A stretch of DNA of 64,000 nucleotides from CAYLNL01 sp964385175 (GTDB lineage Bacteria > Bacteroidota > Bacteroidia > Flavobacteriales > Flavobacteriaceae), in the NCBI GenBank assembly GCA_964385175.1, contig CAYLNL010000011.1, positions 25,951-89,950 on the forward strand. Reading direction: 5' to 3'. The position numbers were made by a program, and so were the translations under genes. Positions 52,194 through 60,351 of this stretch are shown here, piece by piece (within the stretch, counting starts at the first letter, position 1; every line of letters starts with the position of its first letter). Under the pieces are notes generated by a model, which searched no databases, was not told the DNA's origin, and was given only the letters and a program-made list of their open reading frames with translations.

Positions 52194-53207
52194 TTATTCT
52201 TGCTTTTTGTTTTTAATCTCTTGCTCCAGTTTTTTTAATTCCTCTAAATCTTCATTGTCTGCCTGAAGTGCTTCGTATTCTTTTCGCCTCTGGTCAAATT
52301 GAGAGTAAATTTTGCTTACCCGTTTTTCCATCTCAGCCTTACTTATCGAGCCAGCATTGGTTAATATTTTTTTGTCCTGAAAATCGAGGATCCTGTCAAC
52401 ATTCTCACGCCAAAAATCAATTGTAATATCCATCCGGTTTTTAGCTCTCAGCTCGGCGCTTTCAAGGAAGATAACAACCAATCGGTTTAGCGTATCTATT
52501 TCGTCGTGGGTCAGGTAGTTTTTTGCAATGAAAATATCTTGTTTCCGAACAATTGAACCTTTCCATGAGATTAAATTCATATTGGGTTTTTCAGCATTTG
52601 CCCGTGAAACAATTAACTCGGCAGCCGTTTGTCCTGTTACGGCATAATGAAGTTTGTTTTGTGTTTCGGCAAAGAACATTTGCGTTGATTTATCATCCGG
52701 GTCGTAATCGCTGCTAAGTGTAAACAAGTCCCTGATTTTTTGGTAAAAACGTTTTTCCGATGCCCGGATATCCCGTATCCGTTCCAACAATTCATCGAAA
52801 TAGTCGGGTCTGCCATCTGGATTTTTTAAACGTTCATCATCTATCACAAACCCTTTTACCATATATTCTTTCAGGTTTTTATTTGCCCAAATCCTGAATT
52901 GTGTGCCACGCTTACTACGAACCCGAAAACCGATTGCCAAAATCATATCAAGCGAATAGAAAGTTACATTGTATTCCTTGCCATCAGCAGCAGTTATTAA
53001 GTAATCCTTAATAACTGAATATTGTTCTAACTCTCTGTCTTTCAGTATGTTTGATATATGCATGCTAATGTTTGGAACAGAGGTGGCAAAAAGTTCGGCA
53101 AGTTGATTTTGGTTCATCCAAATGTTGCCGTCTTTGGCATACAAGGCTACCGATGCTTTGCCGTCGGCAGTTTTATAAATGATTATATTTTGTTGATTGT
53201 TGTTCAT
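52194..53207 (-). CDS. RhuM-family protein
   Basis: 337 residues. The Virulence_RhuM pattern is clear: WMNQNQLAELFATSVPNISM with a helix-turn-helix-like region near residue 30-50, IGFRVRSKRGTQFRIWANK near 92, and the long helical C-terminus with KNYLTHDEIDTLNRLVVIFL. RhuM proteins are widespread in accessory islands and linked to DNA mobility or defence, but the biochemical function is not established. The end is a Lys/Glu coiled coil. Single-gene cassette with a C element upstream. Confidence 0.9.
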   Translation of the reverse strand: MNNNQQNIIIYKTADGKASVALYAKDGNIWMNQNQLAELFATSVPNISMHISNILKDRELEQYSVIKDYLITAADGKEYNVTFYSLDMILAIGFRVRSKRGTQFRIWANKNLKEYMVKGFVIDDERLKNPDGRPDYFDELLERIRDIRASEKRFYQKIRDLFTLSSDYDPDDKSTQMFFAETQNKLHYAVTGQTAAELIVSRANAEKPNMNLISWKGSIVRKQDIFIAKNYLTHDEIDTLNRLVVIFLESAELRAKNRMDITIDFWRENVDRILDFQDKKILTNAGSISKAEMEKRVSKIYSQFDQRRKEYEALQADNEDLEELKKLEQEIKNKKQE

Positions 53208-53392
53208 TGTTCTTTTATATCAAGCAATAAAAATAGTCATTTTCACGGGGCGTAGAAAAAGAAACAGCTCTTTTGCAATTTTAGGTTGTGCTTCGGCCTA
53301 TGCCAATTGCAAATGTGCTGTTTGTCCGTGGGCTTTTTTCATCTTTGAAGTAGATATTCGCTTGAAAAACTGCCTTTTACACGTGGCGTCTG

Positions 53393-53484
53393 AACGGCCA
53401 GGCGGATAAGGCGAGTTGCTTTTAGAGTTTACTCTACAAAGCAACGGAAAGCCTTTAGCCGCAATTCGCTTTACCCGCTTGTTA
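53393..53484 (+). repeat. C element 2, attC-like palindrome
   Basis: From GAACGGCCAGGCGGATAAGG to TTTACCCGCTTGTTA. Shares CTTTAGCCGCAATTCGCTTT with the other two C elements. Located upstream of the RhuM gene. Confidence 0.85.
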
Positions 53485-53534
53485 CCAGATAGTGCCGAAG
53501 GCACGCAAAGCGAATTAGGCGTACTGCCTGGCCG

Positions 53535-53600
53535 TTAGCGAAAATAGCAAAAGTAAAGCCGTGAAACGGCGGTTTTGCGTGCCCTAGGCATTTTCGCTAA
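53535..53600. repeat. Extra long hairpin next to C element 2
   Basis: TTAGCGAAAAT and ATTTTCGCTAA are perfect 11-bp arms; inside are GCAAAA/TTTTGC and GCCGT/ACGGC stems. The GTGCCCTAGGCATTTTCG part is shared with C elements 1 and 3. Confidence 0.8.
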
Positions 53601-53641
53601 TTTGTTGTTATGACAGATATACCCAAAACCTTTTGCTTAAC

Positions 53642-53832
53642 TACCCGCTCCCCGAAGTCTCCCGACTTCGGAACTAAAACAAACCGGCTCCCGCGCAGGT
53701 GCGCGCCTATATGTGTGCGGGCGAGGGCATGAGCGCGCGGGTGAGGAGGGGAAAAAGTATCGCGCAAAGCCGGGAGACTTTGCGGAGCGAGGCGCGGGAG
53801 AGAGTACGAGCCAGAGGCTCACACCAGCGGGG
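53642..53832 (+). repeat. A element 20
   Basis: First hairpin CCCGAAGTCTCCCGACTTCGG, AAAACAAACCGGCTCCCGCG, second hairpin GCAAAGCCGGGAGACTTTGC and the end motif GGCTCACACCAGCGGGG. 3' of the vWA gene. Confidence 0.9.
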
Positions 53833-53887
53833 GAGGTTTTGCCAGAATATTTAAATTTAAGATTATATTCTAATACATTATACCGAG

Positions 53888-55699
53888 TTACTCTTCTTCT
53901 TTATGTTCATTACTCAAAAGTTCTGCACTTTCTAGTAAGCGTATCATCTCCCCCCGGTAACCCTCTTCATCATTCCCTTTGGAATTTTTAGCTAACGTAT
54001 AAGCAGAATCCCATGTGGTACTTCCTAAGTATTTTGAATTGCGTAAAAGCATTCCAAATTCGGCTATTGAGGCAGAAAAGCGAAAATCGTCGCTTGTAGT
54101 ATCAAAAACTAAAGGAATATTTTTCACCGGTTGTTCGATTAGCTTACTTTTTCTTTTACCGGGGTCTTTATAACGGAGTTTAAGTGTAATTAAATCATTG
54201 CTTTGTAAAGCTTTATTAGTTAACTTCGGAGATTGATATTTTAATTCTTTTTTGGGATTTCTTTGATTATTAGCAGGTACAATTTCATACAGTGCGGTAA
54301 CCGTATGCCCGGAACCTATTTCACCTGCATCTTTTTCATCATTTTCAAAATCTTCTTCATTTAACAGGCGATTCTCATACCCAACTAACCGGTATTCCGA
54401 TACTTGAGCAGGGTTAAATTCCAATTGAAATTTCACATCTTTTGCAATGGTGTATAGTGTACCTCCAAATTCACTTACCAATACTTTTCTGGCTTCCAGT
54501 AAATTATCAATATATGCGTAGTTTCCATTTCCTTTATCGGCAATTATTTCCATTTTATCATCTTTATAATTCCCCATTCCAAACCCTAAAACCGATATTG
54601 CAATACCCTTTTCACGTTCTTTTTCTATGAGATGTTCCATTTCGGCATTACTGCTTTGCCCAACATTAAAGTCCCCATCGGTAGCCAGAATAATACGATT
54701 GTTTCCATCCTTCATATAATTTTCATTTGCGACTTTGTAGGCCAATTTTAAACCTTCTCCTCCGGCTGTTGATCCGCCGCCATTTAAACTCTCTAAAGCA
54801 TCGGTAATAATTTTCTTTTCGCCACAACTTGTAGATGGAAGTACCAGGCCTGAGCTTCCCGCATATACAACAATGGCTACACGGTCTTTTGGTCTCAGAT
54901 TCTCTAAAAGTAGTTTTAAAGATGATTTTAATAATGGTAGTTTATTGTAATCTGACATGGAACCTGATACATCTATGAGGAAAACGATGTTGGATGGCGG
55001 CAGGTTATCCATTGCAATTTTTTTGCCCTGTAAACCAATATGCAAAAGCAAGTTATTTTCATTCCATGGACAAGAAGATAATTCGGTAGTAATACTAAAA
55101 GGTGAATTATCTTTGGGCTCCGGATAATCATAGTTGAAGTAGTTAATCATTTCTTCAATTCGAACTGCATCAACGGGAGGTAAAGAGCCATTATTAATAT
55201 GGCGTCGTATATTACTGTACGAAGCACCATCAACATCCACGGAAAATGTTGATAATGGATTTTTTGAGACATCTCTAAAATCATTTTCCTGAATAGTGGA
55301 ATAGCTTTCATTATTTGATTGAATTGAAGTAACAGCATAGCCAAGTGCCTGATTTGCTCTTTTTATTCCCATTGCTGTAACAACAACACCCTCCAAAACT
55401 AAATCATCTTCTTCTAAAGTAACATTAACTATTTTTTTACCTTTTACATTAATTTCTTTGGTCTTTTGACCGAGATATGAGAACACTAAAATTTGATGTA
55501 GAGAATCTATTTCAATTTCATACCTCCCGTCAAAATCGGTTTGGGTTCCTTTGCTAGTGCCTTTTACAATAATATTTACTCCAGGCAGGGGCATATTAGC
55601 TGTATCATAAACAACTCCCGTTATCTTTTGACTATATACAGTATTTGCAATTATAACACTAAAGAATGTGATTACATAACAGATTTTTCTTGTTTTCAT
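53888..55699 (-). CDS. Exported YfbK-type von Willebrand factor A protein
   Basis: 603 residues from the ATG at 55699 (MKTRKICYVITFFSVIIANT, signal peptide). Residues 25-110 form a carboxypeptidase-regulatory-like domain (MPLPGVNIIVKGTSKGTQTD). Residues 150-210 match the YfbK N-terminal region (FSVDVDGASYSNIRRHIN). The vWA domain follows with an intact MIDAS motif DVSGSMS near 243 and TDGDFNVG. The C-terminal part is the DUF3520-like domain. Such proteins lie in the periplasm or outer membrane. Why it is island cargo is unclear. Single gene. Confidence 0.9.
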   Translation of the reverse strand: MKTRKICYVITFFSVIIANTVYSQKITGVVYDTANMPLPGVNIIVKGTSKGTQTDFDGRYEIEIDSLHQILVFSYLGQKTKEINVKGKKIVNVTLEEDDLVLEGVVVTAMGIKRANQALGYAVTSIQSNNESYSTIQENDFRDVSKNPLSTFSVDVDGASYSNIRRHINNGSLPPVDAVRIEEMINYFNYDYPEPKDNSPFSITTELSSCPWNENNLLLHIGLQGKKIAMDNLPPSNIVFLIDVSGSMSDYNKLPLLKSSLKLLLENLRPKDRVAIVVYAGSSGLVLPSTSCGEKKIITDALESLNGGGSTAGGEGLKLAYKVANENYMKDGNNRIILATDGDFNVGQSSNAEMEHLIEKEREKGIAISVLGFGMGNYKDDKMEIIADKGNGNYAYIDNLLEARKVLVSEFGGTLYTIAKDVKFQLEFNPAQVSEYRLVGYENRLLNEEDFENDEKDAGEIGSGHTVTALYEIVPANNQRNPKKELKYQSPKLTNKALQSNDLITLKLRYKDPGKRKSKLIEQPVKNIPLVFDTTSDDFRFSASIAEFGMLLRNSKYLGSTTWDSAYTLAKNSKGNDEEGYRGEMIRLLESAELLSNEHKEEE

Positions 55700-55775
55700 G
55701 AGAATAATTTTAAAATAAAACAATTATTTTTTTGTGGTGTTTATGCTTTATATGAACGCCAACCCGTTGATAAAG

Positions 55776-55783
55776 CAAATATA
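55776..55783 (-). promoter_or_regulatory. TATATTTG promoter of vWA gene
   Basis: TATATTTG on the minus strand, 76 bases before the start codon. Confidence 0.55.
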
Positions 55784-55846
55784 TCAAAACCTTTTATGCA
55801 ACACTCCGCCGCTGCTGAAAGTATTTTGATAAAGTTACCCCACCCC

Positions 55847-55970
55847 CCGAAGCCTCCCCACTTAGGAACAAAAACAAAAACCGCTCCCTCGCGGGCGCGC
55901 CTGTATGCGTGCGGGCGCACGAGCGCGACGCTCGCAAATACCACCCGAAAGGATTTATGCGGTAGCGGGG
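55847..55970 (+). repeat. A element 21
   Basis: CCCCGAAGCCTCCCCACTTAGG, AAAACAAAAACCGCTCCCTC, CGCGACGCTCGC and the tail CGAAAGGATTTATGCGGTAG. The tail is the same as in A element 3. 3' of the AIPR gene. Confidence 0.88.
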
Positions 55971-56007
55971 CTTTTCCTATATTGTCCAATTGTCATAAAA
56001 TTAGTCG

Positions 56008-57723
56008 TCATGGTGTCGCTTGTGTGGCTACTGCTGCTTTTCGGATTTGTTCAGTAAATGGTTCTGTCCGGATGTTGTCCCGATGCAAGTTGTTTGCTGA
56101 AACTTGTAAAACAATTACAACAGCGTCTAAAAATTTTTGTCGGACTAAATTGTCGTTCCACAGCACAGCGGTAAGTGTATCACAATACCTACCCATCTCG
56201 TGTGAATTTGGTCGAGGCAAGGGAGTGTTGTTTGTCAATAGTCGGAATAAATAAAGTAAGTGATAACGAGCTGGTTTCAAAGCTGGCGGAATTACACCAC
56301 TCCTAAATAAATACTCTAACTTATAGTGAGCATATGCGGAAACATAATACATTTCAAGACGGTGTTCTTTATGGAAAATATCACTTCCTACTGACCTCAG
56401 AAGTGCTTTGTAATTACGTGTTGTTCTATGTGGGAAGCCTAAAAACATTGAAGCGTAAGCCCGAACAAGAGTTGTCATATTAATAACTCTAACCTTTTCT
56501 ACACCTTCCTCTGAACTAAATTGCCTTGACCGTCTTTCGTAAAATAATTTTTTAACTCCATCAAATGTTGGGAAGTAATTCTCTAATTTTTTAGGAAAGT
56601 CTGATAAAGCAAAAAGTTGTTCCTCCGTAACTTCTGTTTGCCTGTTCGTAGCTTTGATTATCGAATTTTTAATTTCAGCATTGTCTGTGGCAATTAATCT
56701 AACCGGGATAAGAACCTCTGGAGTAAGATGTTGCCTGCATTCATGGATAACGTAACTTGTTTGGCATCCATTCACAATTTGATAATCCTCAACAACAAAC
56801 TTATTTCCTGTCGGGATAATTCGCTTGGCAATAATTGTAACTCCATTATTAAGCAAGGGGAAATATATTTTTTGGGGTACACTTTCAAGAGTGTCTTTTA
56901 TCTCTTTGTTTACCGGGTTCCACTCTTGCCAATGACGAACGTTATCATAGAATATTGAGGTAATTACTTCCTCGTTAGTGTTTTCAATTAACTTTAAATA
57001 CTCGGTTGAACTTAGTAATCCTAAATACGCTTGCTCAATGCCAGGCAAGTCAGGTAATACCGTTCTTTCAGAAAAGTTTATTTCAGTTGAAATTGCATTT
57101 TTTGTTTCACGAAAAAGTGCCTGAATTTTTTCTGCATCAACAAATTCAAAATCTACTTTACGAAACAATGTAAGGTTTTGTAAGTCAGAGATTACCGTTG
57201 CTCTTCTTGCAGCTAAATTAGTGTCACCAGTCCATTTGCCTGTTGTAGAATAATACAAATAGCATTGTGGATTTCCTTTTTTGAACTTACCACTACGAGA
57301 AAAAATTTCATTTACAATTCTACATTTTAACTTGATTTCATCATTCTGTGGTAATGCAGGTGTTGTAGAAACAAAATCCGTAACTCCATAACTAAATTGT
57401 CCAATTTTTGAAGTGTCAAAACTACTTGACCTTTCTGCTTGGTTGAATATGAAAGTCGCATCAATGTAGCCGTTTGTGTTAGCTAAATCCTCAATTTCGT
57501 CTGGGTCAGTAACTAAACAGCCGTTGACAATGATTGAAACACTGTCAATGCCACAGTCACCACCAGCACCCACATGGATGTCGTCAGAAGAAAAACTTTC
57601 TGTATAGTGTCGTGATGTAACTAAGTAACCTGTGAAGTGTTCAAACGCGGTTTCTTCCGATAAACTATCAAGTCCCTCTTGAGCAACAAATTCGTCTAAA
57701 AGTGATTTCGTTATTCTGTCCAT
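56008..57723 (-). CDS. AIPR-family abortive infection protein
   Basis: 571 residues. The AIPR signature is visible at about 285-325: FPLLNNGVTIIAKR and YQIVNGCQTSYVIHECR, followed by IKATNRQTEVTEEQLFALS near 370. AIPR proteins act in phage abortive infection; the family is named from lactococcal AbiV-like/Abi proteins, and the mechanism is not well known. It is the rightmost gene of the island. It is preceded by C element 3 and a TATATTTG promoter with a leader of about 210 bases. Confidence 0.9.
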   Translation of the reverse strand: MDRITKSLLDEFVAQEGLDSLSEETAFEHFTGYLVTSRHYTESFSSDDIHVGAGGDCGIDSVSIIVNGCLVTDPDEIEDLANTNGYIDATFIFNQAERSSSFDTSKIGQFSYGVTDFVSTTPALPQNDEIKLKCRIVNEIFSRSGKFKKGNPQCYLYYSTTGKWTGDTNLAARRATVISDLQNLTLFRKVDFEFVDAEKIQALFRETKNAISTEINFSERTVLPDLPGIEQAYLGLLSSTEYLKLIENTNEEVITSIFYDNVRHWQEWNPVNKEIKDTLESVPQKIYFPLLNNGVTIIAKRIIPTGNKFVVEDYQIVNGCQTSYVIHECRQHLTPEVLIPVRLIATDNAEIKNSIIKATNRQTEVTEEQLFALSDFPKKLENYFPTFDGVKKLFYERRSRQFSSEEGVEKVRVINMTTLVRAYASMFLGFPHRTTRNYKALLRSVGSDIFHKEHRLEMYYVSAYAHYKLEYLFRSGVIPPALKPARYHLLYLFRLLTNNTPLPRPNSHEMGRYCDTLTAVLWNDNLVRQKFLDAVVIVLQVSANNLHRDNIRTEPFTEQIRKAAVATQATP

Positions 57724-57800
57724 ATGTTAGTTGAGATTTATTTTTTCGTTCGTTTTTTGCAATTAGTTATGAAGTTCGCACTGTCCCCGAAAATGGCCGG

Positions 57801-57893
57801 TAACGGCCAAGCGGATAAGGCGAGTTGGTTGTAGCGCTTGCTCTACGAAGCAACAGAAAGCCTTTAGCCGCAATTCGCTTTATCCGCTTGTTA
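57801..57893 (+). repeat. C element 3, attC-like palindrome
   Basis: 93 bp from TAACGGCCAAGCGGATAAGG to CTTTATCCGCTTGTTA. Arms AAGCGGATAAGGCGAGTTG and CAATTCGCTTTATCCGCTT pair with a few G-T type differences. The flank GATAGTGCCCTAGGCATTTT is shared with C elements 1 and 2. Confidence 0.88.
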
Positions 57894-57935
57894 ACGGATA
57901 GTGCCCTAGGCATTTTCGTTAACTTGTTTATAAGG

Positions 57936-57943
57936 CAAATATA
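57936..57943 (-). promoter_or_regulatory. TATATTTG promoter of AIPR gene
   Basis: TATATTTG on the minus strand upstream of C element 3. Confidence 0.65.
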
Positions 57944-57966
57944 AAAAAATACCATTGCTTTCACCA

Positions 57967-58058
57967 GCCTTCCCGTGTGCGGGCGCCGCGTACCCGCGCA
58001 CCCACTCCCGCGCGCCCGTACGCGAGGCATTCCCTGTCGGGCGCCGCAGCCCCGCCCC
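57967..58058 (+). repeat. A element 22 (right edge of island)
   Basis: GC-rich part only: CCGTGTGCGGGCGCCGCGTA and CCACTCCCGCGCGCCCGTAC. It marks the right island boundary before ilvN. Confidence 0.6.
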
Positions 58059-58216
58059 TACTTTTTCAACCCGTTGAACATCCTATCGGTTAAAATCACA
58101 ATTCGTTAAAAACCAACCCCTTACACCCCAATCTTCCCCATTGACTTTAGCGATACCTCTCTAAAAAACAGCGCCGCCCCAAAAGAACCCCCTATTTTCG
58201 CCCCATCAGAAAAACC
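58059..58216. promoter_or_regulatory. Upstream region of ilvN
   Basis: The region holds TATTTTCG at 58192-58199, close to the -7 consensus, 17 bases before the ATG. An own promoter would be required because ilvB is 44 kb away. No transcription attenuator is obvious. Confidence 0.4.
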
Positions 58217-58744
58217 ATGGAAGAAAACAAAACCTACACCCTCACCGTCTATGCCGAAAACAACGTGGGGCTGCTCAACCGCCTATCCGGTATTTTCCTC
58301 CGGCGGCACATCAACATAGAAAGCCTCACCGCCTCCCGCAGCGAGATAAAAGACATCCATAAATTCGTCATCGTGGTACACACCACCGAAACCTGGGTAA
58401 AACGCATCCTCGGGCAAATAGAAAAGCAGGTAGAAGTCATCAAAGCCTTCTACCACACCGACGAAGAAATTATCTACCAGGAATCCGCCCTCTTTAAAAT
58501 AGCCTCCCACCTGCTGTTCGACGAGCGTCCGATTCAAAACATCATCAAAGACAGCCATTCCCAGATTGTAACCGTATCCCGCGAGTTCTTCGTCATCGCT
58601 AAAACCGGCAGGCGGCACGAAATAGAACACCTCTACCAGCAGTTAGAACCCTACGGCATTATGCAATTTGTGCGTTCCGGCAGAATTTCCGTTTCCAAAG
58701 CCCGCATGAACATATCCGCCCTGTTAGAAGCCTTTAAACCCTGA
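58217..58744 (+). CDS. ilvN: Acetolactate synthase, small (regulatory) subunit
   Basis: 175 residues. An N-terminal ACT domain is visible (YTLTVYAENNVGLLNRLSGI, then IESLTASRSEIKDIHKFVIV), which binds valine for feedback control. The second domain contains VSREFFVIAKTGRRHEIEHL. It partners IlvB, whose gene is 44 kb away across the island. The ilvC gene starts 54 bases later. The high GC content and strand match ilvD and ilvB, supporting a former single block. Confidence 0.95.
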   Translation: MEENKTYTLTVYAENNVGLLNRLSGIFLRRHINIESLTASRSEIKDIHKFVIVVHTTETWVKRILGQIEKQVEVIKAFYHTDEEIIYQESALFKIASHLLFDERPIQNIIKDSHSQIVTVSREFFVIAKTGRRHEIEHLYQQLEPYGIMQFVRSGRISVSKARMNISALLEAFKP

Positions 58745-58798
58745 ACCCGGGAACATTCAGAATGTTAAATACATATAAAAATTAAAACCTACTAAAAC

Positions 58799-60265
58799 AT
58801 GGCAAATTACTTCAACACCCTCTCCTTCCGCGAAAAAATACAGCAATTAGGCGTTTGCGAATTTATGGACCCCTCCGATTTCGACGCCGGTGTCCAGGCG
58901 CTCCAGGGCAAAAAAATCGTCATCGTAGGCTGCGGCGCCCAGGGGCTCAACCAAGGGCTCAACATGCGCGACAGCGGCTTACACATTTCCTACGCCCTGC
59001 GCGAAGACGCCATTAGCCAGCAGCGCCCCTCCTACAAAAACGCCACAGAAAACGGCTTTACCGTGGGCACCTACCGCCACCTTATCCCCACCGCCGACCT
59101 GGTGTGCAACCTCACCCCCGATAAGCAGCACACCGCCGTTATCACCGCCATTATGCCCCTCATGAAACCCGGCGCCGTCTTGTCTTACTCCCACGGCTTC
59201 AACATCGTAGAAGAAGGCATGCAAATTCGCCCCGATATCACCGTCATTATGGTAGCCCCCAAATGCCCCGGCTCCGAAGTGCGCGAAGAATACAAACGCG
59301 GCTTCGGCGTGCCCACCCTCATTGCCGTGCATCCCGAAAACGACCCGCAAGCCATAGGCCTGGAATGGGCAAAAGCATACGCAGCCGCCTTAGGCAGCCA
59401 CAAAGCCGGCGTACTCCGCTCTTCTTTTGTAGCCGAAGTAAAATCTGATTTAATGGGCGAACAAACCATTTTGTGCGGGCTCCTGCAAACCGGTTCTCTT
59501 TTGTGTTTTGATAAAATGGTAGAAAAAGGCATTGCGCCCGCTTATGCCGCGCGCCTGGTGCAATATGGCTGGGAAGTGATTACCGAAGCCCTGAAACACG
59601 GCGGCATTACCAACATGATGGACAGGCTCTCTAACCCCGCCAAAATAGAAGCTTTCCGGTTAGCGGAAGAACTCAAGGACATCATGCGCCCACTGTTCCA
59701 AAAACATATAGACGACATTATGAGCGGGCAATTTTCCCAAACTATGATGGCCGATTGGGCGAAGGATGATGTGCAACTGCTTAGCTGGCGAAAAGCCACC
59801 GGCGAAACCGCTTTTGAAAAGACCGAAGCCGGCGCCCCCCTCCCGGAACAAACCTATTTTGATAACGGGTTGCTAATGGTAGCTTTTGTAAAAGCTGGCG
59901 TAGAATTGGCGTTTGAAGTGATGACGGAAGCCGGCATCATGGAAGAATCTGCCTATTACGAGTCGCTGCACGAAACCCCCCTCATTGCCAACACCATCGC
60001 CCGCAAAAAATTATTTGAAATGAACCGCATTATCTCCGACACGGCGGAGTATGGCTGCTACCTGTTTGACCATGCGTGCCGACCCTTGTTAGCCAATTTT
60101 ATGCAGAAAATAGATACCCACGTCATTGGCAAACCCTTCGCCGCCGATAACGGGGTGGACAACGCTGAACTCATTGCCGTGAACGATGCCATTCGCAACC
60201 ATCCCATCGAAGAAGTAGGCGCCTGGCTGCGGGCTTCCATGACGGCAATGAAAAAAATTGTTTAA
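58799..60265 (+). CDS. ilvC: Ketol-acid reductoisomerase, long (class II) form
   Basis: 488 residues, the long form with a duplicated C-terminal knotted domain. The NADPH-binding loop reads VGCGAQGLNQGLNMRDSG near residue 40. The Mg and catalytic acids lie in EVKSDLMGEQTILCGLLQTG near 217, with E in the repeat near 390 (GVELAFEVMTEAGIMEESAY). It makes dihydroxyisovalerate from acetolactate, between IlvBN and IlvD in the pathway. It is followed after 86 bases by the GapN-like gene. Confidence 0.97.
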   Translation: MANYFNTLSFREKIQQLGVCEFMDPSDFDAGVQALQGKKIVIVGCGAQGLNQGLNMRDSGLHISYALREDAISQQRPSYKNATENGFTVGTYRHLIPTADLVCNLTPDKQHTAVITAIMPLMKPGAVLSYSHGFNIVEEGMQIRPDITVIMVAPKCPGSEVREEYKRGFGVPTLIAVHPENDPQAIGLEWAKAYAAALGSHKAGVLRSSFVAEVKSDLMGEQTILCGLLQTGSLLCFDKMVEKGIAPAYAARLVQYGWEVITEALKHGGITNMMDRLSNPAKIEAFRLAEELKDIMRPLFQKHIDDIMSGQFSQTMMADWAKDDVQLLSWRKATGETAFEKTEAGAPLPEQTYFDNGLLMVAFVKAGVELAFEVMTEAGIMEESAYYESLHETPLIANTIARKKLFEMNRIISDTAEYGCYLFDHACRPLLANFMQKIDTHVIGKPFAADNGVDNAELIAVNDAIRNHPIEEVGAWLRASMTAMKKIV

Positions 60266-60351
60266 TGGCGCTTCAGAAATATCCCGCCAGGATTTTCGTA
60301 TTTTTCTGAGCTCCAGTATCCATACTCACTACCCAACACTAAAAAAAAACC

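Noticed and set aside
14296..58216. CRISPR array among the island repeats
   Set aside because: Repeats are long, variable, palindromic and spaced by whole genes; no short regular repeat-spacer pattern is present.
14296..58216. Classical integron or transposon
   Set aside because: No integron integrase, transposase or resolvase gene is visible, and attC core motifs fit loosely; kept as a resemblance only.
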